The position numbers and the translations under genes are program-made. The notes below the pieces were generated by a model. It was not told the DNA's origin and ran no database searches. It saw only the letters and a program-made list of their open reading frames with translations. Shown here one piece after another: positions 9,468 to 19,646 of a stretch of DNA of 64,000 nt. Source of the DNA: Chryseobacterium mucoviscidosis (lineage in GTDB: Bacteria; Bacteroidota; Bacteroidia; Flavobacteriales; Weeksellaceae); assembly GCF_002177115.1 (NCBI RefSeq), contig NZ_MVAG01000113.1:62001-126000 (forward strand), given 5' to 3'. Every line of letters starts with the position of its first letter. The first letter of the stretch is position 1.

Positions 9468-10250
9468 ATGAAATTATTCGATTTATCCGGTAAAGTTGCC
9501 GTTGTTACAGGCGGAACTCACGGATTGGGAATGGCAATGGCAGAAGGTCTTGCCGCAGCGGGAGCCGAATTGGCGATTACAAGTACAACACCGAAAAAAT
9601 TAGACGAAGCGCTGGAATATTATCATTCCAAAGGATATAAAGCAACCGGATATATTTTCGATGTAACCGACGAACGGGAAGCCGCTCAGAAAGTAGCCTT
9701 AATGGAAGCTGCTCATGGAAAAATAGACATCCTTGTCAACAATGCAGGAATCATCAAACGCATTCCGGCAATTGATATGGAAGTGGAAGACTTTAGAAAA
9801 GTAATCGATGTAGACCTTACCGGACCTTTCATCATGTCCAAATTAGTGGGGAAATACATGATTAAAAGAAAATCCGGAAAAATCATCAACATTTGCTCAA
9901 TGATGAGTGAGCTGGGACGCGATAACGTTGTTGCGTATGCTTCGGCAAAAGGCGGACTTAAAATGCTCACCAAAAATTTAGCAACAGAATGGGCGAAACA
10001 TAATATTCAGGTAAACGGAATCGGTCCCGGATATTTTGCAACGTCGCAGACAGAACCCATAAGAGTGGACGGAAATCCGTTCAACGAATTTATCATCAGC
10101 AGAACTCCGGAAGGAAGATGGGGAAATCCTGAAGATCTTGCAGGAACGGCTATATTTTTAGCCTCAGATGCAAGTAAATTCATCAACGGACAGATTATTT
10201 ACGTTGATGGCGGAATTTTAGCAACCATCGGAAAGCCTGCTAATGAATAA
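9468..10250 (+). CDS. kduD: 2-dehydro-3-deoxy-D-gluconate 5-dehydrogenase (KduD), SDR family
   Basis: 260 aa classical short-chain dehydrogenase. The nucleotide-binding motif TGGTHGLG is at 14-21, NNAG at 91-94, and the catalytic Ser144, Tyr157 and Lys161 (YASAK) are all present. It reduces the KduI product to 2-keto-3-deoxygluconate (KDG). It directly follows kduI, and its last bases overlap a longer reading of the uxaC frame, which indicates tight coupling. Confidence 0.95.
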   Translation: MKLFDLSGKVAVVTGGTHGLGMAMAEGLAAAGAELAITSTTPKKLDEALEYYHSKGYKATGYIFDVTDEREAAQKVALMEAAHGKIDILVNNAGIIKRIPAIDMEVEDFRKVIDVDLTGPFIMSKLVGKYMIKRKSGKIINICSMMSELGRDNVVAYASAKGGLKMLTKNLATEWAKHNIQVNGIGPGYFATSQTEPIRVDGNPFNEFIISRTPEGRWGNPEDLAGTAIFLASDASKFINGQIIYVDGGILATIGKPANE

Positions 10251-10266
10251 CACTAGAACTTTAAGA

Positions 10267-11664
10267 ATGAAATCTTTTATTACAGATACTTTTTTATTAC
10301 AGAATAAATACGCTGAAGAATTATACTTCAACTACGCAGAAAAGCAGCCGATCATTGATTATCATAATCATTTGATTCCTAAAGATATTGCAGAAAACAC
10401 GGTTTTTGACAATATTTCTAAAGTCTGGATTGCAGGCGATCACTACAAATGGAGAGCAATGCGTACCATGGGAGTGAACGAAAAATTCATTACCGGAGAT
10501 TCTTCAGATAAAGAAAAATTTGAAGCCTGGGCTAAAACCGTTCCGTATACTTTGAGAAATCCTCTGTATCACTGGACGCATTTAGAACTGAAAAGATATT
10601 TCGGAATTAATGAATTGCTGAATGAAAACAACGCTTCAGAAATTTACGATAACATCAACGCTCAGTTGCAGACTCCCGAAAAATCAACAAGAGGTTTATT
10701 GGAGATGATGAATGTGGAATCTCTGTGTACAACAGAAGATCCGACTGATATTTTAAATTATCATCAGGATCTGGCAAAAAGCGGCTGGAAAGTAAAAGTA
10801 AGCACGGCTTTTCGTCCGGATAAAGCGATTTTAATTGAAAATCACAACTTCGCAGATTATATTGCCAAATTAGGCGAATCGGCAGGAATTGAAATCAATT
10901 CTTACCAGACTTTGTGCGACGCATTATTAAAAAGAATTGAATATTTCCACGAAAACGGATGCAGATTATGTGACCACGGACTGAACAATATTTCATTTGA
11001 AGAAGCTACAGAAGCGGAAGTAAGTGCCATTTTCAATGATAAACTTTCAGGAAAAGTGATTGCCGAAAAGCAGGTGAATCAGTTTAAAACAGCCATTTTA
11101 CTGTTCTTAGGAGAAGCGTATCACAAATTTGGATGGGTTCAGCAGTTCCATTTAGGAGCTTTGAGAAACAATAACGAAAGAATGCACAGAATTCTCGGTC
11201 CCGATACAGGATGGGATTCTATCGGTGACTTCGTGCAGGCAGAAACTTTGTCTAAATTATTAAACGCTTTAGACGGAAAAGATAAATTAACGAAGACTAT
11301 TTTATACAATTTAAATCCTGCCGACAACGAAATTTTCGCAACGATGATCGGAAATTTCAACGACGGAAGCATCAAAGGAAAAGTACAGTTCGGTTCGGGT
11401 TGGTGGTTTTTAGACCAGAAAGACGGTATGATCAAACAGATGAATGCGCTTTCAAACATGGGATTAATAAGCTGTTTTGTAGGGATGTTAACCGATTCAA
11501 GAAGCTTCTTATCATTCCCGAGACACGAATATTTCAGAAGAGTGCTTTGTAATCTTTTCGGGGAAGAAATGAAAAACGGAGAATTGCCACAGGATATGGA
11601 ACACGTTGGGAAAATTATTTCCGATATCTGTTATCATAATGCTAAAAATTATTTTGATTTTTAA
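10267..11664 (+). CDS. uxaC: Glucuronate/galacturonate isomerase (UxaC)
   Basis: The start chosen (MKSFITDTFLLQNKYAEELYF) matches the usual UxaC N-terminus; an upstream in-frame ATG at 10243 would add eight residues and overlap kduD. The protein is 465 aa. The amidohydrolase-like metal-site start IIDYHNHLIPKDIAEN is present, as is the conserved C-terminal TDSRSFLSFPRHEYFRR. It converts galacturonate to tagaturonate (and glucuronate to fructuronate), feeding UxaB, encoded further downstream. Confidence 0.96.
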   Translation: MKSFITDTFLLQNKYAEELYFNYAEKQPIIDYHNHLIPKDIAENTVFDNISKVWIAGDHYKWRAMRTMGVNEKFITGDSSDKEKFEAWAKTVPYTLRNPLYHWTHLELKRYFGINELLNENNASEIYDNINAQLQTPEKSTRGLLEMMNVESLCTTEDPTDILNYHQDLAKSGWKVKVSTAFRPDKAILIENHNFADYIAKLGESAGIEINSYQTLCDALLKRIEYFHENGCRLCDHGLNNISFEEATEAEVSAIFNDKLSGKVIAEKQVNQFKTAILLFLGEAYHKFGWVQQFHLGALRNNNERMHRILGPDTGWDSIGDFVQAETLSKLLNALDGKDKLTKTILYNLNPADNEIFATMIGNFNDGSIKGKVQFGSGWWFLDQKDGMIKQMNALSNMGLISCFVGMLTDSRSFLSFPRHEYFRRVLCNLFGEEMKNGELPQDMEHVGKIISDICYHNAKNYFDF

Positions 11665-12279
11665 ATTTAAATAAGATTAAATCTCTCGCAGATTGAGCAA
11701 ATTTTGCAGATTTAAAATGATCTGCGTCATCAGCTAAATCTGCGGGAGATTTAAAATATTTTAAACCATTAAGGAGAATTAAGAAGTTAAGTTTTGATTA
11801 AGATAAAATCAAAGATTTTAATTCAGCAAAAGCACTTAAAGCGAAGCTCAGCTTAATTTTTCTAAACTCCTAAATAACATCTTAATGGTTGAAATTAAAA
11901 ACCTTGCAGATTACGCGGATTTTTATAACATAATTATCTGCCAGATTTGTAAAATCAGCGAGAAATAAAAAATATTTTAAACCATTAAGGACAATTAAGT
12001 AGTTAAGGTTTTTTAAGCTTAAAATCTTAGATTTTATTAAGCAGATTGCTTAAAGCGATGCTAAAACTTAACTATTCTCAATTCCTTAGTAAATCTTGAT
12101 GGTTTAAATAAACAATAATTACATATCCGCATTTTTTCTAAACTTGAAAAATTTTTGTGAGCTTGGCTGAGTAGAACGCCTTTGCGAATTTAAAAATATA
12201 CATCGAGTTTTAAAAAGAAAATCTTAGTGCACTTTGCGTTAAAATAACAGCAGATATTAAAAAGAGTATTTATTAAAAT
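11665..12279. repeat. Intergenic repeats (R2 hairpin twice, then R1)
   Basis: No gene seen. Two copies of an imperfect inverted repeat of about 130 bp (called R2 here) begin CCATTAAGGA and end with its complement (about 11762-11891 and 11976-12107). An R1 element (about 12160-12245) follows, with the phrase CGCCTTTGCGAA and ending near ACTTTGCGTTAAAA just before kdgK. A short inverted pair about CTGCG and CGCAG lies at about 11680-11755. Both families recur elsewhere in the window. Confidence 0.7.
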
Positions 12280-13287
12280 ATGGCTAGCAAAATACTTACT
12301 TTCGGTGAAATCATTATGCGGCTTTCCCCTCCCGGAAACAGAACCATGAAGCAAAGCCATGAAATGGAATTTTTCTTCGGCGGAACAGAACTCAATGTCG
12401 CTTCTTCATTGGCAACCATGGGTTGCGAAGTGAAGCATGTAAGTGCTGTTTCAGACGATTTTGTGGGAGAATCGGCGCTTTCTTTTGTCAAAAGTTTCGG
12501 AATTGACACCAATTTTATTTCTAAAAATGAACATCCTTTAGGTTTATATTTCTTAGAAGTAGGATCATCGGTTCGGGCAAGCAGAATTGCGTATAACAGA
12601 TTAAACGGCTCATTTGCAAATATTGAACCAGAGAAAATCGACTGGAAAAAAGCTTTGGAAGACTGCGATTATTTTCACTGGACAGGAATCAGTCCCGGAA
12701 TTTCGGAATCAGCTTATTTAAGTTTGAAAGAAGGTTTGAAAACCGCCCTTGAATTGGGAATTGAAGTAACAACCGATCCGGCTTACCGTTCTAACCTTTG
12801 GAAATACGGGAAAAACGGAAATGAAATATTGAAAGAACTGGTTTCTTTATCAACCATTTTCATTGGTGGCGTAAATGAAATCAACGAAATCTTAGGAACT
12901 CAGTTTTCATCCGATAAAGAAGGTTTTTTACAAGCCTGTAAAGAATTAAAAAGACGATGTCCATCCATTCATAAGATTTTCGACAAAATAAGAATCGGAG
13001 TTACGGCAAGTTCTCAGCAAACGCAGGGAAGAGCTTTGGTCAACGGAAATTATTTTGAAACCCAATTTTTAGAAATAGACAATGTAGTCGATAGAATCGG
13101 AACGGGTGACGCCTTTGCAGCAGGTTTAATTTATGGCTTAAAAAACTTCGATGATGAAAAGGCTTTGAATTTTGCAAACGCAGCCTGTGCCATCAAACAC
13201 ACGATTTTAGGAGACATTAACTATTGCAGCGCAGAAGACATTTTGGAAGTAATGGCAGGAAATTCCGGAGGAAGGATCAAGAGATAA
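12280..13287 (+). CDS. kdgK: 2-dehydro-3-deoxygluconokinase, PfkB family
   Basis: 335 aa. The N-terminal ILTFGEIIMRLSPPG and the glycine-rich FFGGTELNVASSLATMG are typical of PfkB sugar kinases of the KdgK group. The C-terminal signature DRIGTGDAFAAGLIYG carries the catalytic Asp and anion hole. It phosphorylates KDG to KDPG. The gene stands 615 bp from uxaC, behind repeats, and eda follows after about 200 bp. Confidence 0.94.
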   Translation: MASKILTFGEIIMRLSPPGNRTMKQSHEMEFFFGGTELNVASSLATMGCEVKHVSAVSDDFVGESALSFVKSFGIDTNFISKNEHPLGLYFLEVGSSVRASRIAYNRLNGSFANIEPEKIDWKKALEDCDYFHWTGISPGISESAYLSLKEGLKTALELGIEVTTDPAYRSNLWKYGKNGNEILKELVSLSTIFIGGVNEINEILGTQFSSDKEGFLQACKELKRRCPSIHKIFDKIRIGVTASSQQTQGRALVNGNYFETQFLEIDNVVDRIGTGDAFAAGLIYGLKNFDDEKALNFANAACAIKHTILGDINYCSAEDILEVMAGNSGGRIKR

Positions 13288-13485
13288 TAGTTTTTAGTTG
13301 CTGGTTTGTAGTTTATAGCGATTCTTTTTAAAATTAAATCAAAAAACTTAGTGATCTTATTTAAGTGAAACGCCTTTGCGAACTTAAAAATATGCATGAA
13401 GTTTTAAAAGAAAATCTTTGCGCACTTTGCGTTTAAAACAAAATAGCAAGATAAGATTATTTTCAAATAAAATAATTAGAACAAA
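13288..13485. repeat. R1 element between kdgK and eda
   Basis: About 198 bp holding one R1 copy (about 13340-13440; CGCCTTTGCGAAC, then TTTGCGCACTTTGCG). No ORF or clear terminator is seen. Confidence 0.55.
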
Positions 13486-14145
13486 ATGACAAAAATTCAA
13501 AACGTTACCAACGCCATCGTTAATCAGGGGATTTTACCGCTGTATTATAATGATGATGAAACGGTAACCATAGACATACTGAAATCGCTTTACAAAGCAG
13601 GAATTCGGGCAGTAGAATATACAAGCCGCGGAGAATCTGCATTAAGCAATTTTAAAAAAATGATAGAAATCCGCAAAGCGGAGATGCCGGAAATGCTTCT
13701 GGGAATCGGAACAATTAAAAATTTACAACAGGCTGAAGAATATTACAAAGTTGGAGCAGATTTCTTTATTAGTCCGGGTTTTGTAGCGGAAGTAGCCGCA
13801 TTTTTAATTCCGAAAGACGTATTGTACAGTCCGGGTTGCATGACGCCGACTGAAATTATCACCGCAGAAGCGGCAGGAGTAACATTTGTAAAACTATTCC
13901 CCGGAAATGCTTTGGGAGCAGGATTTATGAGTGCCATCAAAGATGTTTTCCCGAATCTGAAATTCATGCCGACCGGTGGAGTAGATACCACGAAAGAAAG
14001 CATTGAAAGCTGGTTTAAAGCCGGAGTTTCTGCGGTAGGAATGGGAAGTAAACTCATCAGCAAAGATCTCATGGCTGCAAAAGATTACGTAACCATTGAA
14101 AATGAAACGAAAAAAGTATTGGAAATCATCCAGACTTTAAAGTAA
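13486..14145 (+). CDS. eda: KDPG/KHG aldolase
   Basis: 219 aa class I aldolase. Glu45 (VEYTSRG) and the Schiff-base lysine Lys136 (TFVKLFPGN) are in the places expected for E. coli Eda (Glu45, Lys133). FISPGF and FMPTGGV form the rest of the phosphate site. It cleaves KDPG to pyruvate and glyceraldehyde-3-phosphate, ending the uronate route. It follows kdgK on the same strand and precedes exuT. Confidence 0.95.
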   Translation: MTKIQNVTNAIVNQGILPLYYNDDETVTIDILKSLYKAGIRAVEYTSRGESALSNFKKMIEIRKAEMPEMLLGIGTIKNLQQAEEYYKVGADFFISPGFVAEVAAFLIPKDVLYSPGCMTPTEIITAEAAGVTFVKLFPGNALGAGFMSAIKDVFPNLKFMPTGGVDTTKESIESWFKAGVSAVGMGSKLISKDLMAAKDYVTIENETKKVLEIIQTLK

Positions 14146-14324
14146 TAATGAAAAATAACGCAATACATAGCTTCGCTGAGTGAATAGTTTATGCTGAGCT
14201 TGTCGAAGCACCTTTGTGAACTTAAAATATACATGAAGTTTAAAAAGAAAATCTTTGCGCTCTCTGCGTTCAAAAAGCGCATCATTAAAAATTAAAACAA
14301 AAAATAACTAAATTCTAAACAAGT
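14146..14324. repeat. R1 element between eda and exuT
   Basis: One R1 variant (about 14165-14280) carrying the inserted phrase ATGCTGAGCTTGTCGAAG, which also occurs in the copies at about 37813 and 38088. No gene seen. Confidence 0.55.
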
Positions 14325-15860
14325 ATGAGTTCGGTTAAATCTCTTAAACCAAGTGCATTCAGATGGACGATATGCTCGCTACTGTTTATTGCGACGACCA
14401 TTAATTATCTGGATCGGCAGGTTTTATCATTAACATGGAAAGATTTCATTGCTCCGGAATTTCACTGGAACAATAACGATTACGGAAATATCACTGCACT
14501 GTTTTCCATTTTCTATGCCGTAGGAATGCTTTTCGCAGGGAAATTTGTTGACTGGATGGACACCAAAAAAGGCTTCCTCTGGGCAATCGGAGTTTGGTCA
14601 GTAGGTGCAGTTTTACACGCATTCTGCGGAATCGCCACTGCGGGAATTCTTACCGGAGATTGGTTTGCAGGTTTCCATGGTTCTAAAGAACTGATTAAAA
14701 CGGTTTCTAATACCGGAGCAATCATCAGTACCAGTGTAACTTTGTTCATTTTTGCACGTTTCGTTTTGGCGATTGGTGAAGCGGGAAATTTTCCGGCAGC
14801 TATTAAAACGACAGCAGAATATTTTCCTAAAAAAGACAGAGCTTTTTCTACAAGTATCTGGAATGCAGGAGCAACGGTCGGAGCTTTAGCAGCGCCCGTT
14901 ACAATTCCTTTCATTGCCAAATCGATGGGTTGGGAATGGGCGTTCATCATCATTGGAGCTTTAGGATTTGTATGGATGGGACTTTGGGTATTTTACTACA
15001 AAAAACCCCATCAGCATCATAAAGTGAATGAACATGAGCTTACGTATATTAATCAGGATCAGGAAGATGCTGCTGTTGAGGAAAATACGGTAACAACAGA
15101 AGAGCGAAAATTCACATTCAAAGAATGTTTCAGTTATAAACAGACCTGGGCATTTGCTTTTGGAAAGTTCATGACGGATGGTGTTTGGTGGTTCTTTTTA
15201 TTCTGGACTCCGGCGTATTTAAGTTCCGTTTACAAAATGGATTCTACGCAAAGTGCATTCCCGTTATTTGTATTGTATATAATCACTTTACTCTCCATTA
15301 TCGGAGGATGGCTTCCAAAATATTTTGTGGAAAAGAAAGGAATGAACGCCTATTCAGGAAGAATGAAAGCCATGTTGATCTTCGCATTTTTTCCGCTTTT
15401 GGCACTTTTGGCACAGCCTTTAGGTTCGGCAACGTATTGGATTCCTGTTTTGATTATCGGAGTTGCCGGAGCTGCACATCAGGCTTGGTCGGCAAATATT
15501 TTCTCGACGGTCGGCGATATGTTCCCTAAAAAAGCCATTGCTACCATTACCGGAATTGGCGGAATGGCAGGCGGAATCGGTTCTTTTTTAATTAATAAAT
15601 CTTCAGGAGTTTTGTTCGATCACGCTCACAAAGCATGGACAACCGTAGACGGAGTTCCTTTACTGGAAAAATATCCTCAATACATCAACGAAAGATTACC
15701 GGATGGATTTTTTGAGCAGTTGGAAAAATCCGGCGCAATCGTTAAAGACGGAATTGATAAAGGCTACATGATTATTTTCTCAATCTGTGCCGTAGCGTAC
15801 CTTATTGCCTGGACAGTAATGAAAATACTGGTTCCGAAATATAAAGTCATTAGTAAATAA
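14325..15860 (+). CDS. exuT: Hexuronate transporter, MFS (ExuT-like)
   Basis: 511 aa with about 12 hydrophobic segments. The start FRWTICSLLFIATTINYLDRQVLS is the signature of the anion:cation symporter branch of MFS that includes ExuT. Loop motifs such as RFVLAIGEAGNFPAAIKTTAEYFPKK agree. An enlarged region (about residues 105-130, GDWFAGFHGSKEL) and a longer loop before the last helix (about 440-475) are seen in Bacteroidota members. Context makes galacturonate or glucuronate uptake across the inner membrane the likely role. Confidence 0.9.
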   Translation: MSSVKSLKPSAFRWTICSLLFIATTINYLDRQVLSLTWKDFIAPEFHWNNNDYGNITALFSIFYAVGMLFAGKFVDWMDTKKGFLWAIGVWSVGAVLHAFCGIATAGILTGDWFAGFHGSKELIKTVSNTGAIISTSVTLFIFARFVLAIGEAGNFPAAIKTTAEYFPKKDRAFSTSIWNAGATVGALAAPVTIPFIAKSMGWEWAFIIIGALGFVWMGLWVFYYKKPHQHHKVNEHELTYINQDQEDAAVEENTVTTEERKFTFKECFSYKQTWAFAFGKFMTDGVWWFFLFWTPAYLSSVYKMDSTQSAFPLFVLYIITLLSIIGGWLPKYFVEKKGMNAYSGRMKAMLIFAFFPLLALLAQPLGSATYWIPVLIIGVAGAAHQAWSANIFSTVGDMFPKKAIATITGIGGMAGGIGSFLINKSSGVLFDHAHKAWTTVDGVPLLEKYPQYINERLPDGFFEQLEKSGAIVKDGIDKGYMIIFSICAVAYLIAWTVMKILVPKYKVISK

Positions 15861-16559
15861 AACTAAACCTATAAGGTTTCAAAAACCTTATAGGTTTGGC
15901 AAAAGTACTCTTACGTTCAAATAAAAACTTTGAGATCTTAGCTGAGTGAAGCGCCTTTGCGAACTTAAAAATATACGTGAGATATTAAAAAAATCTTTGC
16001 AGACTTTGTGTTCAAAACTCCAAGTCATCGTAAAAAATTGAACCGTTAAGAAATAGATAAGAAGTTAAGAAGAATTAAGAATTTACAAGCAAATTAAATT
16101 CAATCTTACGAAATTTATTTCCCTTAACTTTTCTTAAACCCTTAATCAATCTTAATGATTAAAATATATAGAAAGTAAATAAAAACTTTGAGTTCTTTGC
16201 TAAGTAGAACGCCTTTGTGAACTTAAAAACAGTTAGTAGTCAAAAAAACTTTGCGGTCTTTGCGTTCAAAATCTAAAATCACCGCAAATAATTAAACCAT
16301 TAAGAATAGATAAGAAGTTAAGAAGAATTAAGAATTAACAAGCAAATTAAATTCAATCTTACGAAATTTATTTCCCTTAACTTTTCTTAAATCCTTAATC
16401 AATCTTAATGGTTAAAATATATAGAAAGTAAATAAAAACTCTTAGTGATCTTATTGAAGTGAAACGCCTTTGCGAGCTTAAAAACAGTTAGTATTCAAAA
16501 AAAAACTTTGCGGACTTTGCGTTCAAAACCAAAAATCACCGCAAAAAATATTATAGAAG
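15861..16559. repeat. Composite R1-R2 tandem repeats upstream of uxaB
   Basis: 699 bp without a gene. A short hairpin right after exuT (about 15868-15900, AACCTATAAGG with its complement) may be its terminator. Then R1 (about 15922-16015), R2 (about 16036-16165), R1 (16184-16270), R2 (16296-16420) and R1 (16436-16530) alternate with a period near 260 bp. The two R2 units are almost identical. Confidence 0.75.
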
Positions 16560-18023
16560 ATGGAAAATCAGATAAAACAAAAATTAAATCGTGGATTAAA
16601 CAATACTCAGGAAAAACTTCCCATTAAAATCGTTCAGTTTGGTGGCGGAAATTTCATGAGAGGATTCACAGATTATGTAATTGATAAATTAAATAAAGAA
16701 ACCAACTGGAAAGGGGGTATTGTCAACTTACAGGCAACACCAAACGGCTCTATTCAGAAAATGGAAGAGCAGGATAATTTATATACTCTTTTCACGAGAG
16801 GAATTAAAAAAGGAGAAATCATTGATGAAAAGCACGTTATATCTGCCATTCAGAAATCAGTTAATCCATATTCTGATTACGAAGATTTTTTAGCTTTGGC
16901 GAAAGAAGAAGAGCTGGAATTTGTATTTTCCAATACCACGGAAACAGGAATTGCTTTTGACGAAACGGAAACCTCTTACCAAGGCCCGCACAAAAATTTC
17001 CCTGCGAAAGTAGCAGTTTTACTTTACGAAAGATTTAAATACTTCAATGGAGCGTCAGATAAAGGATTGAGAATTATTCCCTGCGAATTAATCGAAGACA
17101 ATGCATTTGTTTTAAGAGATATTATCATCAAATATGCTCAACTCTGGAATTTAGAAGATGCATTTGTAGAGTGGATTCATCAAAACAATTATTTCCATAA
17201 TACACTGGTAGACAGAATTGTTCCGGGTTATCCGAAAGATGATGCAGAATCTTATGAAGATCGGTTGGATTATGAAGATCAGATGATGGTGGTTTCAGAA
17301 ACGTTCTTACTTTTTGTCATTCAGGAAGCCGGAAATTTAAATGATAGAATTCCGTTCAACAAAATCAACGAGCAGATTTTGGTGGTGGATGATATTCAGC
17401 CATACCGTTTAAGAAAAGTCAGAATTCTGAATGGCGGTCATACTTTAATGTTGGCTCCGGCAATTTTGTCGGGAAAAGAAACAATTAAAGAATCTGTGGA
17501 TGACCAATTTATCGGAAAGTTCCTAAAGAATGCCATTTTTAATGAAGTAAATCCCACCTTGGGTTTAGATGAAACTGAACTGAAAGAATTCGCGGAAGAA
17601 GTTTTCGACCGTTTCAGAAATCCTTTCATTAAGCACCATTTGGCAAGTATTGCTTTATATTTTGTATCTAAATTTAAAGTAAGAGTATTGCCAAGTTTAC
17701 TTACCTATGTTGAAAACAACGGAAAATTGCCGGTAAACCTTACCTTTTCGTTGGCAGGTCTCATCAGATTCTATCAGGGAAGTTTCGGCGAAAAAGCGCT
17801 TCCTTTAAATGATGAAGAAGGAATCGTTGCTAAATTCAAAGAAATCTGGTTAAATGAAGAATATGAAAAAGTAGCTGAACTGGCACTTTCTGAAACTTCT
17901 TTCTGGGATACAGACCTTACTCAGGTTGAAGGTTTGAAAACAGCGGTGGCAAAAGCATTGTATGAAATCGATCATAATGACATGGAAACTGCCTATAACA
18001 ATTTTGTAGAATTCAATTCTTAA
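16560..18023 (+). CDS. uxaB: Tagaturonate reductase (altronate oxidoreductase)
   Basis: 487 aa, mannitol dehydrogenase superfamily. The Rossmann start IKIVQFGGGNFMRGFTDYVIDKL, the segment ALAKEEELEFVFSNTTETGI, and the substrate-domain KVRILNGGHTLM (with the conserved Lys-x-x-x-Leu-Asn-x-x-His pattern) match UxaB. It reduces tagaturonate to altronate with NADH. uxaA follows after 6 bp. Confidence 0.94.
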   Translation: MENQIKQKLNRGLNNTQEKLPIKIVQFGGGNFMRGFTDYVIDKLNKETNWKGGIVNLQATPNGSIQKMEEQDNLYTLFTRGIKKGEIIDEKHVISAIQKSVNPYSDYEDFLALAKEEELEFVFSNTTETGIAFDETETSYQGPHKNFPAKVAVLLYERFKYFNGASDKGLRIIPCELIEDNAFVLRDIIIKYAQLWNLEDAFVEWIHQNNYFHNTLVDRIVPGYPKDDAESYEDRLDYEDQMMVVSETFLLFVIQEAGNLNDRIPFNKINEQILVVDDIQPYRLRKVRILNGGHTLMLAPAILSGKETIKESVDDQFIGKFLKNAIFNEVNPTLGLDETELKEFAEEVFDRFRNPFIKHHLASIALYFVSKFKVRVLPSLLTYVENNGKLPVNLTFSLAGLIRFYQGSFGEKALPLNDEEGIVAKFKEIWLNEEYEKVAELALSETSFWDTDLTQVEGLKTAVAKALYEIDHNDMETAYNNFVEFNS

Positions 18024-18029
18024 AAAATC

Positions 18030-19646
18030 ATGAAAAAGAAAGTCCTGAAAGTAAATCCCAAAGACAACGTTATTGTAGCGCTGCTGGATTTATCTGCCGG
18101 AGAATCGGTACATCTTGACGGTGCAGAATATACGTTGGCAAAAGACATTAAGGCTAAACATAAATTTGCTGCCGTAGATTTTCAAGAAGGAGATCAGATC
18201 ATCATGTATGGTGTCATTGTCGGAAAAGCTAATCAATCCATCAGAAAAGGTGAGGTAATTACAACCGAAAATGTAAAACACCAAAGCGCAAAAGTAGAAG
18301 GCAAAACTGAATCTTTAGGCTGGACTCCCCCGAATGTGGACAAATGGAAAGACCGTACTTTCATGGGATACCACCGTGAAGACGGACAGGTGGGAACGGA
18401 AAACATCTGGCTGTTTTTTCCTTTGGTATTCTGCGAAAACAAAAATATCGAAACGCTGAAAGATATTTTTGAAAAAGAGCTGTTGCACGAAAAAGCGAGT
18501 AAGCATCAGCTTTTATTAAGATCATTATTAAATGGTGGCGAAACCTCTTATACAGCAGTGGAAGAGGAAGAAGACACCAGAGTATTTAAAAATATCGATG
18601 TAAGATTCATCACGCATCAAGGCGGTTGTGGCGGAATTCGTCAGGACGCGGAAGCATTAGGAAGGCTGTTTGCAGGATATGTGAACAACCCTAATGTTGC
18701 CGGTGCTACGGTTCTCAGCTTAGGGTGTCAGAATCTTCAGGTGCAGATTTTTATGGATTCGATTCACGCTTTGGCTCCCGATAATAAGAAACCGATTGTT
18801 GTTTACGAACAGCAAAAATCGGGAACGATTGATGAAATGCTGACTGGCGTGATCAAAGATTCTTACGAAGGAATTAAACAGGCTAATAATATCGAAAGAA
18901 AACCTGCCTCCATCACAAAGCTGAATATCGGTTTGGAATGTGGCGGTTCAGACGGTTTCTCCGGAATTTCTGCAAACCCAGTTTTGGGTGAGGTTTCAGA
19001 TATTATGGCGGCAGTTGGCGGAACAACGATGCTTGCCGAATTCCCTGAATTATGCGGAGTAGAGCAGGAGTTGGTGAACCGTTGCATCAATGATGAAGAC
19101 GGTGTGAAATTCCTTCAGCTCATGAAAGATTTTGAAAAATCTGTTGTGGCGGCAGGTTCAGGTTTTGACATGAATCCGTCTCCCGGAAATATCAAAGACG
19201 GTTTGATTACTGATGCCATGAAATCCGCGGGAGCGGCTAAAAAGGGTGGTTCTGCTCCGATTGTTGAGGTTCTTGATTTTACAGAATACGCGACAAAACC
19301 GGGACTGAATTTGCTTTGTACCCCCGGAAATGACGCCGAATGTACAACAGCTTTGGTTGGTTCCGGAGCAACCGTTGTCCTTTTCACCACAGGCCTCGGA
19401 ACACCGATGGGAAATCCGATTGCTCCGGTAATTAAAATTTCTTCAAATACTATTTTAGCTGAAAAAATGTCGGATATTATCGATTTCAATGCAGGAACGG
19501 TCATCAGCGGAGATAAAACCATTTCGGAAGCAGCAGACGAACTGCTCGAATACATCATTAAAGTGGCAAGCGGTGAAGTGAAAACCAAAGCCGATCTACT
19601 GAATCAGAATGATTTCATTCCATGGAGACGAGGAGTCTCTCTGTAA
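18030..19646 (+). CDS. uxaA: Altronate dehydratase
   Basis: 538 aa, matching single-chain UxaA. An N-terminal SAF-like domain (about 1-90, PKDNVIVALLDLSAGESV) is followed by the dehydratase domain. The segments FMGYHREDGQVGTEN, THQGGCGGIR and GLECGGSDGFSGISANPVLG are diagnostic. It dehydrates altronate to KDG, joining the KduD branch at kdgK. The final codons (RRGVSL) are partly duplicated in the downstream repeat array. Confidence 0.96.
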   Translation: MKKKVLKVNPKDNVIVALLDLSAGESVHLDGAEYTLAKDIKAKHKFAAVDFQEGDQIIMYGVIVGKANQSIRKGEVITTENVKHQSAKVEGKTESLGWTPPNVDKWKDRTFMGYHREDGQVGTENIWLFFPLVFCENKNIETLKDIFEKELLHEKASKHQLLLRSLLNGGETSYTAVEEEEDTRVFKNIDVRFITHQGGCGGIRQDAEALGRLFAGYVNNPNVAGATVLSLGCQNLQVQIFMDSIHALAPDNKKPIVVYEQQKSGTIDEMLTGVIKDSYEGIKQANNIERKPASITKLNIGLECGGSDGFSGISANPVLGEVSDIMAAVGGTTMLAEFPELCGVEQELVNRCINDEDGVKFLQLMKDFEKSVVAAGSGFDMNPSPGNIKDGLITDAMKSAGAAKKGGSAPIVEVLDFTEYATKPGLNLLCTPGNDAECTTALVGSGATVVLFTTGLGTPMGNPIAPVIKISSNTILAEKMSDIIDFNAGTVISGDKTISEAADELLEYIIKVASGEVKTKADLLNQNDFIPWRRGVSL